A DNA stretch of 19,667 nucleotides from Gemmatimonadales bacterium UBA7889 (lineage in GTDB: Bacteria; Gemmatimonadota; Gemmatimonadetes; Longimicrobiales; Gaopeijiaceae), in NCBI GenBank assembly GCA_002501085.1, contig DLRL01000096.1, forward strand, positions 1 through 19,667, read 5' to 3'. Positions 7,657 through 15,326 of the stretch are shown here, piece by piece. Every line of letters begins with the position of its first letter. Within the stretch, counting starts at the first letter, position 1. Below the pieces are notes generated by a model. The model did no database searches and had not been told where the DNA came from. It saw only the letters and a list, made by a program, of their open reading frames with translations. The position numbers were made by a program, and so were the translations under genes.

Positions 7657-9084
7657 ATGAAAAGCAACACGGCATCGCATTCAAGTAGCACGACTGAGCA
7701 CGAGCCTGATCTCACGCTGGTACAACGATTTGGTGAAGCCATTGCTGACCGAGTGGAACGTTGGATGCCAAGCCCGTTTCTATTTGCAATTCTGCTCACG
7801 TATGTGGCTGCAATCGCAGCGTTCATCTCTGAGGGGGTAAGCGTGCCTGAGATTGCACGCTCTTGGTATGGAGGCTTTTGGTCTCTACTTCAGTTCGCTA
7901 TGCAAATGGTGATCATCCTAGTCACAGGCTGCGTGGTCGCGTACCACCCAAGAGTGCGAGCGGGTATCCTGCGCCTTGTCCGACTTCCTAAGAATGGCCG
8001 CCAGGCAGTTGTATTGGTTGGTCTTGGATCGATGTTGACCGGGTGGGTATCCTGGGGGCTCGGCCTGATCTTTGGGGCGATCCTAGCTCGAGAGATGGGC
8101 AAACTCGCGGCCAAGAATGGGATGGCTGTGCATTATCCCCTTCTGGCAGTAGCTGGCTACATGGGCATGAGCCTTACCTGGGGATGGGGGCTCTCTAGCT
8201 CCGCGGGACTACTTCAGGCGACGGATGGAAACGTCTTTATGGAGCAAGGGATCGTGGACAGAGTTATTCCCGCAACAGAATGGGTATTCCATCCCTACTC
8301 GCTCATCCTGACAGTCTTAGCTCTCATTTTCGCTTCCATCATGCTCTATCTACTCTCACCACCTGAGGCGAACTGTAGAGGGATTACTCGCTATGTCGAC
8401 TTCAAAGAGGAAGTGGTAAGAAAATCCAACCCTGTAGACTTACCTACAAATCCAACCTTGGCTGACCGAATCGATAACAGCAGGGTCCTCGGTGGATTGA
8501 TCGCCTTCACAGGAGTCTGTCTCTTCATAGGAGCGTTCATGACCCAGGGCCTTGAAGCTCTGAACTTGAATGTTTTCAATTTCGGATTCTTGATGATTGG
8601 CCTCATGCTGTATAGCAGCCCATCCCGATACCTGAACGAATTCCAAGACGCGGTTAAGGGAAGCGCGGGCGTTATCCTGCTGTTCCCTTTCTATGCAGGT
8701 ATCATAGGCATCATGACAGGAACTGGACTCGTCGACACTATGACTGAGTCCCTGCTTTCAATTGCAACAAAAGAATCTTTTGCTGTTACAGCTTGGATCA
8801 CCGGCGGCATTCTTAACGTATTCGTGCCCTCTGCAGGTGGTGAATGGGCTATTATCGGTGGTCCAATGATGCTTGCAGGTGCTGAACTCGGGATCCCTCA
8901 TGGACAGACGATCGCTGCCTATGCGGTGGGAGATGCACACACAAATCTGCTGAACCCATTCTGGGCAATCCCTCTGCTGGCAATCACCGAACTTCGAGCC
9001 CGTGACATGTTCGGTTACGCGATCACCATGATGATGATACTCGCGCCCTTTGTAGCAATTGTACTGTACCTCCTGCCGTACTGA
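7657..9084 (+). CDS. Short-chain fatty acid transporter, AtoE family
   Basis: A 475-residue polytopic inner-membrane protein that matches the AtoE/TIGR00366 short-chain fatty acid transporter family along its length. Signs are the W-M-P-S-P-F motif before the first membrane helix (about 37-58), around ten further hydrophobic segments, a G-W-x-x-W-G-L-G-L-I-F-G segment near 129-140, and the P-S-A-G-G-E-W-A-I segment at 391-399. E. coli AtoE carries short-chain acids such as acetoacetate and butyrate; the exact substrate here is unknown and proton or sodium coupling is inferred. ATG at 7657 is preceded only by a weak purine stretch (AAAGAGA). It would bring in carboxylates, possibly those released by the neighbouring hydrolases and amidase. 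Confidence 0.88.
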   Translation: MKSNTASHSSSTTEHEPDLTLVQRFGEAIADRVERWMPSPFLFAILLTYVAAIAAFISEGVSVPEIARSWYGGFWSLLQFAMQMVIILVTGCVVAYHPRVRAGILRLVRLPKNGRQAVVLVGLGSMLTGWVSWGLGLIFGAILAREMGKLAAKNGMAVHYPLLAVAGYMGMSLTWGWGLSSSAGLLQATDGNVFMEQGIVDRVIPATEWVFHPYSLILTVLALIFASIMLYLLSPPEANCRGITRYVDFKEEVVRKSNPVDLPTNPTLADRIDNSRVLGGLIAFTGVCLFIGAFMTQGLEALNLNVFNFGFLMIGLMLYSSPSRYLNEFQDAVKGSAGVILLFPFYAGIIGIMTGTGLVDTMTESLLSIATKESFAVTAWITGGILNVFVPSAGGEWAIIGGPMMLAGAELGIPHGQTIAAYAVGDAHTNLLNPFWAIPLLAITELRARDMFGYAITMMMILAPFVAIVLYLLPY

Positions 9085-9156
9085 GGGCGACCCGGGAGTG
9101 CAATAAAGTTTAGCTGACTAAAAGCTGGATACCTACTGATAGAATGAGCACGAACA

Positions 9157-9171
9157 GCCGGTAAAGCCGGC
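9157..9171 (+). promoter_or_regulatory. Small hairpin in the leader of the PLP enzyme gene
   Basis: GCCGG (9157-9161) and CCGGC (9167-9171) are perfect inverted arms around TAAAG. The hairpin ends nine bases before the GGAGGG ribosome binding site (9181-9186) of the gene at 9194. With no T run after it, it is not an intrinsic terminator for the transporter. It could be a leader stem. The remaining 9085-9156 shows nothing recognisable. Confidence 0.25.
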
Positions 9172-9193
9172 AAGTAAAATGGAGGGTTAAGGT

Positions 9194-10477
9194 ATGAGTC
9201 ATACTGCTTCTAATGGTACGAAAACGATGAGCCGCCGTGACCTTATCACTCGAGCTGGTGGATTAGCGGTCGCTGCAGTCGTACCTGGGGCTATCTCAAG
9301 GTCTAAGGAACCAACTTGGGCAGGAGTGGCTCAGGAATTTTTTCCTCGCAAGGATGACTTCAGCATTCCAGAAGGAATTACGTACCTGAACGGTGCCTAC
9401 ATGCACCCCATGCCCAATAAAGTTCGTGACGCGGTGCGTGATTACAACGATAGGCGCGGTGGTTTTACAACACAGACCAGTGCTGACCCAGACTTGGACA
9501 ATAGAGTAAAAGCAGAGTTTGCGTCCTTGATCAACGCCAAGACCACGGAGATCAGCTATATACCTAACACGACCACGGGTGAAATCCTCGTGGTGCAGGG
9601 ATTAGGTATCCCACACTCAGGAGGTAATGTGGTCGCAGACGCGTTGCACTTTGAGAGTTCGATTATTCATCTGCAGTCACTCGAGAAAACTGCAGGCCTA
9701 GACCTTCGCATTGTGATGCCACGTGAAGGGAGGATAGACCTTGAGGATCTTGATCGTGTTGTCGACCGAAATACTCGGCTAATCGAGATCTCGCTCGTGA
9801 CCATGTATAACGGATTTCAACATGACCTAAAGGAAGTATGCGAGTTAGCGCACTCCAATGGAGCGTACGTATACGCCGATATCATCCAAGCTGCGGGGGC
9901 CGTTCCAATTGATGTGCGAGAAAGTGGAGTAGACTTCTGTGCCTGCTCCGGATTTAAGTGGCTAATGGGTGACCTCGGGCTTGGATTTCTTTATGTGCGC
10001 GAGGACCTTTTAGGAAGTGTGATGCAGCGCACCCAATTCGGCTATCTCTCAGTGAATAGTTACCAAACGCACTTCTTACCTTACGATCCTCCAGCAGACA
10101 ACCCATTTACTTGGGACCTTGGTGAGACAGCGAGCGCACTTTTCGAAACAGGAAGCGTCGCTGGATCCGCTAGAGCGGCGCTAGGAGCGGCGATTCCATA
10201 TCTCCGAGAAATCGGGGTTGATAGAATTGAAGAACATCGGCAACCCCTACTCGATCTATTGCGCGAACAGATGCCGCGTCTGGGTTTTGAGTGTGTCACG
10301 CCGGCAGGTACGACTTCGCCCATCATTACTTTCACCATGGCCGAAGAGACCGGGATTCGTGAGCGGCTCAATAGGGCGGGTATCGACATAAGTGTATATC
10401 CGAATCATCTACGGTTCTCACCCTCGATTTATAATGACCTTACTGATATAGAATGGGTACTAGAGTCGCTTTCGTGA
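9194..10477 (+). CDS. Tat-exported class V aminotransferase-fold PLP enzyme
   Basis: A 427-residue fold-type I PLP enzyme of the aminotransferase class V group (cysteine desulfurase, kynureninase and isopenicillin-N-epimerase relatives). Lys255 in C-S-G-F-K-W is the Schiff-base lysine; Asp229 and Gln232 in the Y-A-D-I-I-Q-A-A-G segment are the expected cofactor contacts. The N-terminus has a twin-arginine motif (M-S-R-R-D-L-I, Arg14-Arg15) and an alanine-rich hydrophobic stretch to about residue 33, so the holoenzyme is predicted to leave the cytoplasm with PLP bound. The start ATG follows GGAGGG (9181-9186) with 7-nt spacing. A closer function (epimerase, lyase, desulfurase or transaminase) cannot be read from sequence. 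The neighbouring carboxylate transporter suggests a role in amino acid or amine breakdown. Confidence 0.88.
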   Translation: MSHTASNGTKTMSRRDLITRAGGLAVAAVVPGAISRSKEPTWAGVAQEFFPRKDDFSIPEGITYLNGAYMHPMPNKVRDAVRDYNDRRGGFTTQTSADPDLDNRVKAEFASLINAKTTEISYIPNTTTGEILVVQGLGIPHSGGNVVADALHFESSIIHLQSLEKTAGLDLRIVMPREGRIDLEDLDRVVDRNTRLIEISLVTMYNGFQHDLKEVCELAHSNGAYVYADIIQAAGAVPIDVRESGVDFCACSGFKWLMGDLGLGFLYVREDLLGSVMQRTQFGYLSVNSYQTHFLPYDPPADNPFTWDLGETASALFETGSVAGSARAALGAAIPYLREIGVDRIEEHRQPLLDLLREQMPRLGFECVTPAGTTSPIITFTMAEETGIRERLNRAGIDISVYPNHLRFSPSIYNDLTDIEWVLESLS

Positions 10478-10528
10478 CCTTAACCAAAGCCACGTAGAAA
10501 CTCCTTCGACAACGATCTGGAGCGCCCT

Positions 10529-10939
10529 GTGTACTCGACCGAAATGTTTAAACTGTATGCCCTAACTGCTCTGGTTTTCTTTGCTGTGGACCTACTATGG
10601 CTGGGTGTCGTTGCCAAAGGATTTTATCAGGAATACTTGGGCCACCTTATGAGACCCGATGTCATCTGGGGAGCCGCCCTGTTGTTCTATTCGATCTTCA
10701 TCGCAGGTGTGCTGGTTTTCTCAGTGCTACCTGGACTGGAAACTCAGTCACTTGGATACTCGATAGCGTTAGGCGCATTCCTTGGCCTAGTCACCTACGC
10801 CACATTCGACCTCACATGTTTAGCGATGTTAAAGGATTTTCCGGTTGTGGTGGTCTATGTAGACCTGGCATGGGGCATCGCGCTTACGGCAGGTGTTTCC
10901 GCGTCAGGGTACGGCTTTGGAAGATGGCTCGGACTTTAA
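10529..10939 (+). CDS. DUF2177 family four-helix membrane protein
   Basis: A 136-residue hydrophobic protein with four predicted membrane helices. The pattern is typical of DUF2177: an F-x-x-D-L-L-W-L-G motif in the first helix, a G-x-x-x-G-x-x-T-Y-A-T-F-D-L-T segment in the third, and a D-x-x-W-G motif opening the fourth. No biochemical role is known to me. The GTG at 10529 has GGAG about seven bases upstream and is my choice. An ATG at 10544 would begin the protein closer to where most family members start, but lacks a ribosome binding site. It follows the PLP gene by 51 bases on the same strand. Confidence 0.8.
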   Translation: MYSTEMFKLYALTALVFFAVDLLWLGVVAKGFYQEYLGHLMRPDVIWGAALLFYSIFIAGVLVFSVLPGLETQSLGYSIALGAFLGLVTYATFDLTCLAMLKDFPVVVVYVDLAWGIALTAGVSASGYGFGRWLGL

Positions 10940-10952
10940 GGAGAGCAACCGT

Positions 10953-11025
10953 CCTGTAGACTCAACCGCATTCATCGAGTCCGAATCTCAAAATCAGACC
11001 TTCAAGTTACTTCACTAACTACAGG
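10953..11025. repeat. Inverted arms at a convergent gene junction
   Basis: CCTGTAG (10953-10959) and CTACAGG (11019-11025) are perfect seven-base inverted arms bracketing the gap between the DUF2177 stop and the convergent CDGSH gene. Inside is a smaller pair, GACTC (10959-10963) and GAGTC (10977-10981). The place suits a bidirectional terminator, but there is no T run and the loop is long. Confidence 0.2.
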
Positions 11026-11207
11026 AATGAGATCTCATTGTGCGTCCCGTCACAAGAAGGTCTGTTGGCGGTCTGACCACACCTACATAGAAAAAATGGC
11101 TTCCCCTCGCGGGTCTCAACCAAATTCCCTTGATGATCACACAACTCCACGTCCCCCTCGACCTTGTAAGGACCAGTCTTAGTAATAGTGATCTTCACCT
11201 CTGACAA
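11019..11207 (-). CDS. CDGSH-type iron-sulfur protein
   Basis: A 62-residue protein with a complete CDGSH motif: C41-R-C43, T46, P50, C52-D53-G54-T55-H56. This 3-Cys/1-His set holds a [2Fe-2S] cluster (mitoNEET-like family), which can act in electron or cluster transfer. Most bacterial single-domain members are of similar length. The start is a TTG (11205-11207) supported by the perfect ribosome binding site TAAGGAGG at 11213-11220; the only nearby ATG runs into a stop after five codons. It lies 56 bases downstream of the amidase on the same strand and may be cotranscribed. Cytoplasmic, no signal peptide. Its partner is unknown. Confidence 0.93.
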   Translation of the reverse strand: MSEVKITITKTGPYKVEGDVELCDHQGNLVETREGKPFFLCRCGQTANRPSCDGTHNEISFL

Positions 11208-11212
11208 AACAT

Positions 11213-11220
11213 CCTCCTTA
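11213..11220 (-). promoter_or_regulatory. Consensus ribosome binding site of the CDGSH gene
   Basis: On the minus strand this reads TAAGGAGG, fully complementary to the 16S 3' end, five bases before the TTG start. It decides the start codon of the CDGSH gene and suggests that strong initiation compensates for the weak TTG. Confidence 0.8.
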
Positions 11221-11263
11221 ATCCAATTGAATTGAACACTTTGAGGTCAAATGACATTCGCTC

Positions 11264-12733
11264 TTACTCCCGCCATGGGTATTGTGGCCGTATGAGGTGC
11301 CAGTCAGTCTCCTCTTGGAATGCCATCCCAAAATCTAGAACAGCTTGATCGTCGAATGGTGACCCAACGATCTGGAGGCAGAGAGGTAGTCCGTCTGTGT
11401 CAAAACCGCATGGAATATTTAGGCCCGGGTGTCCAACCAGGTTCGCGATGTAATTGAGCCTGGGTGTATTCACATCAAAATCTTCAGGTGGCTCCCACTC
11501 ATTACGAGCGGGAATCGGCCAACCTTCACTGACTTCCCTCAGCGCTGCACCATTCGGCCATGTTGGGGCAATGACCGCATCATACCTAGACAAAATCTCG
11601 TCTGCCTCGCGGGTAAGTTGACTGCGTATTCGTTGAGCAGTCAGATAGTCCGCAGCCGGCATCATGCGTCCGGCCATCCATCCCGCAGCTCGATCTTCAT
11701 TGAATGAGAACATGCCCAAAGCGCGGCCATCGTCAAAAAGAGGTTTGAATATCGTGCCACTCTCTACCGTAACGATGGTCGTGAATAGTGCTCCAGTCGG
11801 ATACAGCGGGAGTTCTATATCCTCTACGATCACACCCATATCCGCCCAAACATCAAGCGCTTCCTGAAAGACTTGGCGATTATGGTCGGATTGGGTGAGG
11901 AGGAATTCACTGCGGTGCACACCCAGTCGCTTTCCTCGCATACTTCCTAGATCCGGATTGAATATAAATGGATGATCTGTTGAGGAATTATCACGGATGT
12001 CCGGACCATTAATCTCTTCGAGGATGTACCCGCAATCCTCCGCCGAACGTCCAACTGGGCCGATCTTGTCCAGGCTCCATGAAAGGGCCATGCAGCCGAA
12101 ACGGCTTACGCGACTGAATGTAGGGCGAAGCCCTGAGGCCCCAACTGCAGAACCAGGAAATACGATTGACCCGCCGGTTTCCGTTCCAATCCCAAAACCG
12201 ATCAGACCGGCTACCGCAGCGGATACAGTCCCACTGGATGACCCGAAGCTGGTCCGATCTAGTTTCCAAGGATTCAGTGCAGAGCTGGTGTTCCCACCAG
12301 CAAACTCTCCAAGCGACATCTTCGCCATAAGAATTGCGCCAGCATCTGCTAGCCGATCGATCACAGCCGCATTACGGTCCGGGACTCGATCTCGGAAGAT
12401 GCCAGAACCCCAGGTCGTACGAATCCCGTCAGTATCAAGCAGGTCTTTCACACCATAGGGGATACCATGCAGAATGCTGCGTCGCCGACCTGCACGCAGC
12501 TCTGCATCTGCCCTTTCTGCCGATTCGAGTGCATGCTCTCGAGCAATAGTGACCATAGTGGAGAGCTGTCCTTCATGGTCAGGCCTTGGTTCACTCGGCA
12601 AATCAAATGGAGGCGGGTCAAGTTCCTCCGCGCGATCAAGATACATCTGAGTGAGTTGAACTGATGTCGTCTCGCCAGAGGACAGGCTCTCGGCCAACTC
12701 CCGAACCGTTAGAAAATGAGTGGATTCCTGCAT
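11264..12733 (-). CDS. Amidase-signature hydrolase (possibly the C-terminal part of a split gene)
   Basis: A 489-residue amidase-signature enzyme. The Ser-cisSer-Lys triad is visible with canonical spacing: Lys96 in I-P-Y-G-V-K-D, Ser165 in the G-S-S-S-G loop, and nucleophile Ser189 in G-T-E-T-G-G-S-I (69 and 24 residues apart). Family members hydrolyse carboxamides or act as GatA; with no gatB/gatC nearby and a broad-type N-terminus, this one is probably a stand-alone amidase or peptide amidase. The ATG at 12733 has a GAGG seven bases upstream. The reading frame stays open only back to a CTT and a TGA that ends the preceding Tat-signal ORF in the same frame. Relatives I recall carry that Tat region fused to the amidase. 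As annotated, the enzyme has no export signal. Confidence 0.9.
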   Translation of the reverse strand: MQESTHFLTVRELAESLSSGETTSVQLTQMYLDRAEELDPPPFDLPSEPRPDHEGQLSTMVTIAREHALESAERADAELRAGRRRSILHGIPYGVKDLLDTDGIRTTWGSGIFRDRVPDRNAAVIDRLADAGAILMAKMSLGEFAGGNTSSALNPWKLDRTSFGSSSGTVSAAVAGLIGFGIGTETGGSIVFPGSAVGASGLRPTFSRVSRFGCMALSWSLDKIGPVGRSAEDCGYILEEINGPDIRDNSSTDHPFIFNPDLGSMRGKRLGVHRSEFLLTQSDHNRQVFQEALDVWADMGVIVEDIELPLYPTGALFTTIVTVESGTIFKPLFDDGRALGMFSFNEDRAAGWMAGRMMPAADYLTAQRIRSQLTREADEILSRYDAVIAPTWPNGAALREVSEGWPIPARNEWEPPEDFDVNTPRLNYIANLVGHPGLNIPCGFDTDGLPLCLQIVGSPFDDQAVLDFGMAFQEETDWHLIRPQYPWRE

Positions 12734-12736
12734 AAG

Positions 12737-13024
12737 TCAGCCTCGGTGAAAAATTGTGAGTGGCTGCTCATCATCGTTTAGCGGGAAGTTTCGCAACTCA
12801 TTCGAGATCCGAATGCTATTTGCCACTGCTCGACGTAGTCGTTCGAACTCTTCTTCGTGTTCGTAGATTCCTCGCGGCCCCTGGGCATCAAGCAGCGTAT
12901 GTAGTGTTTGGGTTGAGATCTCACCTGTTTCAGCTACCTGAGCACAGGCTTGTTGCCATACCATAGCCAAGCCGGCAGCGCCTACACCCGCCACCTTGGT
13001 GAACTGCCGACGAGTAACTGTCAT
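12737..13024 (-). CDS. Small Tat-signal ORF, in frame with the amidase
   Basis: A 95-residue ORF with a twin-arginine motif (T-R-R-Q-F-T-K, Arg5-Arg6), a hydrophobic core to about residue 23 and a likely cleavage after A-C-A (residues 26-28). A short helical tail rich in Glu, Arg and Asn follows and ends in a Pro-containing linker. The start ATG (13022-13024) has an excellent ribosome binding site, AAAGGAGGT (13029-13037). It ends with TGA at 12737-12739; after one CTT codon the amidase ATG follows in the same frame. Its tail resembles the N-terminal helical region of longer Tat-exported amidases that I recall, so it is probably the detached N-terminus of the amidase, not an independent protein. 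Alternatively it is a small exported partner. Confidence 0.75.
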   Translation of the reverse strand: MTVTRRQFTKVAGVGAAGLAMVWQQACAQVAETGEISTQTLHTLLDAQGPRGIYEHEEEFERLRRAVANSIRISNELRNFPLNDDEQPLTIFHRG

Positions 13025-13071
13025 CTCTACCTCCTTTGAAAAAATCCGGTGTTACTGGATGACCAGTGAAT

Positions 13072-14070
13072 TCAGGGCATGAGGTCGTTACGTACCTCAT
13101 CAATGATGCCATAGAAGCAACACCATTCTCCCTCAAGCACTGCGGGCCTCGAACGCAGGCCGAATACCACACCATCTTCCGGAGCCACAACCTCAGCACA
13201 CACTTCACCGTAGAGATTGTAAATCTTCCCTAAGGGTGTGTCCCTTCTGATCAGTTGTTCAAAAACCAAATCCTGGCTACCAACCCACATACCTGACGCC
13301 GGCGCTAGCAAGGCCTCCTGATGACCCATTCTCCATTCAGGGGCATACTCTGCATCTCCGGAGACCATACCATAATGGCGCATGACATTGAGATAACTTG
13401 TTGCTAGGTCATCGGCGATTGCATGGAAATCACTCGTAAGTGTTCGGCAATTGCCTCCCAGTTCTACAGTGATACCTGCTTTTCCGAGCTCCGCCATTTT
13501 TGAGGCAGGATTCTTGCCACCGACCCCACTGCGAAAAACCAGATCCCATGCCGTACCCATGGCGGCAGCAAGTTCCATGCTCTGAGTATTGTCCGCTGCA
13601 AAAATCATATGTGCGAGGTATGAGTGCTCTCCTCCTGAGTGAATCGCGATCTGCAGGTCACAGGCATCTTTCATGGCGATCCAATGAGCCCATGCCGCAC
13701 GTTCGGTAGGATAGCCATCAATGCTTCCGGGGTATATCCGATTCATGTCGTAGGTGAATGAATCCAGAGGATCTCCGCGTTTGCCTGCTTCGAAAGCTGG
13801 CACGTTCATGGCTGGGACTCCGACAACCGTCCCTGATACCGCCGAAGGATCGAGTTGATCAAATAGGCGGAAGATTGAGAAAGCGCCCTCCGGCTCATCA
13901 CCGTGTGTCGCTCCGTTGATCCACAGGATTGGCCCGTCAGCGGCACCATGACAAACGAGCAGCGGAATTTCCCGGTTTCGCCCATCAGCAGCAGGACCTA
14001 CACGCAGTGCCGCTTGGCTAATGGCTGGAGATTCAATACTGCAATTCCCGATCTCGAAGCTATCTCTCAT
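13072..14070 (-). CDS. Succinylglutamate desuccinylase/aspartoacylase family deacylase
   Basis: A zinc carboxypeptidase-fold deacylase of the AstE/AspA family (PF04952), about 332 residues from this start. Zinc ligands are His56 and Glu59 in T-H-G-D-E and His144 in I-H-S-G-G; the D-x-N-R-x-Y-P-G substrate motif lies between; the catalytic Glu203 is in I-T-V-E-L-G-G. The C-terminal beta domain typical of the family is present. Members remove N-acyl groups from amino acids or cleave related amides, so an N-acylated amino acid is a fair guess at the substrate. The start is uncertain: the ATG at 14070 begins the conserved F-x-I-G strand, while a TTG at 14121 gives 349 residues with AGGAAG 13 bases upstream. 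It is the first gene of a minus-strand set with the Tat ORF (47-base gap), amidase and CDGSH genes. No signal peptide. Confidence 0.87.
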   Translation of the reverse strand: MRDSFEIGNCSIESPAISQAALRVGPAADGRNREIPLLVCHGAADGPILWINGATHGDEPEGAFSIFRLFDQLDPSAVSGTVVGVPAMNVPAFEAGKRGDPLDSFTYDMNRIYPGSIDGYPTERAAWAHWIAMKDACDLQIAIHSGGEHSYLAHMIFAADNTQSMELAAAMGTAWDLVFRSGVGGKNPASKMAELGKAGITVELGGNCRTLTSDFHAIADDLATSYLNVMRHYGMVSGDAEYAPEWRMGHQEALLAPASGMWVGSQDLVFEQLIRRDTPLGKIYNLYGEVCAEVVAPEDGVVFGLRSRPAVLEGEWCCFYGIIDEVRNDLMP

Positions 14071-14358
14071 ACGGATCGTCTCTTCAGGAGTTGGATAATT
14101 CAAGTAGGAACGGGACGTCAATCTGTTTCACTAACTTCCTAAGGTAATTAAGTGGGTTATCCCAGTTCTGGCGCGGCAAGCTAGACTGGAGCGCAAAGAT
14201 AGTCACTTCTTTGGGGGTTACCTTCATGATAATGGGCTCTTTGCTAGTCCTGCTTAGATTGTTAGCGTCCCCAGTCTCCCTACCAGACAAATTACAGATC
14301 CTATAGCGGCAGCTGCGGCACTTGCCTGCCTCTCCCATAGTTTAGAGGCTCACTTGCA

Positions 14359-14982
14359 ATGCACGAAGGAACTTCCGGCGAGCAGGAAATTCAAGCTCAA
14401 CAGCAGAGCCGAGCCCGTGCTGAAAGGTTCTATAGGCGCCAGATGCGGAACAGCCTTTCAGAGAGAATGGTCGAACTCATCGGGCAACAAGAAATGGTAT
14501 TTATCGCTACTGCCGATGCGGACGGGAACTGCGACTGTTCGCCGAGGTTTGGTGGAGCTGGGTTCGTTCTGGTACTGGATGACAGGACACTCGCCTACCC
14601 CGAGTATCGTGGGAGTGGTGTTTTCGCCAGCCTGGGAAATATCTCAGAAAATCCCCATATCGGCTTAGTTTTTCTAGACTTCTTTGATACGACCATCGGG
14701 TTACATGTAAACGGCAATGCCAACAGCTATGTACCAGCTGAACTGCCCTCAATTCTGAGGGCGTACCTAGAGAGAGAGAATCCCGAGATGGACTCGGGGG
14801 TTGAGCGATGGGTAGTGATCACCGTGGATGAGGCATACATACACTGCTCCAAGCATGTCCCATCCTTAGAAAAACAAGACAAAGCAATCAAGTGGGGGAC
14901 AGATAATAGAGAGGCAAAATCCGATGATTACTTTCTACAGACAGCACGAAGAGAATCACGGAAAGTCCCAGGAAATTCTTAG
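14359..14982 (+). CDS. Pyridoxamine 5'-phosphate oxidase-fold flavoprotein
   Basis: A 207-residue protein of the PNPOx-like split-barrel family that binds FMN or F420. Visible are the first strands M-V-F-I-A-T-A-D-A-D-G near 46-56, the S-P-R of the cofactor-binding turn near 61-63, and the second block with Y-R-G-S-G and N-P-H-I-G-L-V-F near 82-105. The N-terminus (1-40) is a charged helix. It is closer to the general 'PPOX-type oxidoreductase' group than to true PdxH, which it lacks the signature of. The ATG at 14359 has GAGG ten bases upstream. It stands alone, divergent from the deacylase gene; the 237-base gap between them holds no gene or promoter I can support. Confidence 0.85.
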   Translation: MHEGTSGEQEIQAQQQSRARAERFYRRQMRNSLSERMVELIGQQEMVFIATADADGNCDCSPRFGGAGFVLVLDDRTLAYPEYRGSGVFASLGNISENPHIGLVFLDFFDTTIGLHVNGNANSYVPAELPSILRAYLERENPEMDSGVERWVVITVDEAYIHCSKHVPSLEKQDKAIKWGTDNREAKSDDYFLQTARRESRKVPGNS

Positions 14983-15023
14983 GACAGAACCTCTGATTTG
15001 AGATGATTCCGTACGAGGGAAGC

Positions 15024-15046
15024 AGGGAACGCATATTCCCTTTTCC
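15024..15046 (+). terminator. Probable intrinsic terminator of the flavoprotein gene
   Basis: AGGGAA (15024-15029) pairs with TTCCCT (15036-15041) across the loop CGCATA, followed directly by TTT and CC. It lies about 40 bases after the flavoprotein stop, between two convergent genes. The stem is short and the T run modest, so efficiency may be low. Confidence 0.4.
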
Positions 15047-15056
15047 AGGCCTCCGC

Positions 15057-15257
15057 TTACTTGATAATCGCCATAGGTAACAAGACCAAGTAGGCCAGAA
15101 CTAACAGAAGTGGGGCGGCCGTAATCGACCCCTGAGCTAGCAAGCCATATCCAAGCGCTAGGCATATGAGTCCCGCACCACCCAACATCGCGTTCACTTT
15201 CGTAAATTTAAGAGCAACCGGGGGCTTGGAGGCTTTTCGAAGAATCTTCTTAGCCAT
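15057..15257 (-). CDS. Small two-helix membrane protein, DUF3098-like
   Basis: A 66-residue protein: a lysine-rich basic N-terminus (1-18), then two predicted membrane helices (about 25-42 and 46-64) separated by a short A-Q-G-S turn. The F-x-K-x-N preamble and the G-x-x-L-x-x-x-G-Y-x-L-L first helix resemble the DUF3098 family of Bacteroidota and related phyla, which often sits near cell-division or envelope genes. No function is established to my knowledge. The ATG is the natural start, though the ribosome binding site is weak. It is 69 bases downstream of the response regulator on the same strand. Confidence 0.65.
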   Translation of the reverse strand: MAKKILRKASKPPVALKFTKVNAMLGGAGLICLALGYGLLAQGSITAAPLLLVLAYLVLLPMAIIK

Positions 15258-15326
15258 ATACCGTCAGCTTGCTAGAGGGTCGCTAATGCTAGCTGGGGGA
15301 ACGACACTAATCAATTCACGTATCAC

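Noticed and set aside
10597..10959. Plus-strand ORF of 120 codons overlapping the DUF2177 gene in another frame
   Set aside because: The DUF2177 frame shows four membrane helices and family motifs; this frame gives a Cys/Arg-rich, unstructured-looking translation.
11997..12458. Plus-strand ORF of 153 codons inside the amidase gene
   Set aside because: Antisense shadow of the amidase core, which carries all catalytic motifs; no ribosome binding site or recognisable domain.
11264..12733. Reading the amidase as GatA of the tRNA amidotransferase
   Set aside because: No gatB or gatC nearby, and the upstream in-frame Tat region points to an exported stand-alone amidase.
12737..12739. TGA as a selenocysteine codon
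   Set aside because: It lies in a linker with no catalytic role, no cysteine is expected there, and I see no SECIS-like hairpin just downstream. Left as a test under the split-gene finding.
14084..14338. Minus-strand ORF of 84 codons upstream of the deacylase, with an internal ATG at 14227
   Set aside because: It overlaps the possible deacylase start, has no ribosome binding site at either ATG, and its translation resembles no family I know. More likely leader sequence.
14354..14668. Plus-strand ORF of 104 codons overlapping the flavoprotein start
   Set aside because: Out-of-frame shadow of the PNPOx-fold gene, whose conserved blocks are all in the other frame.
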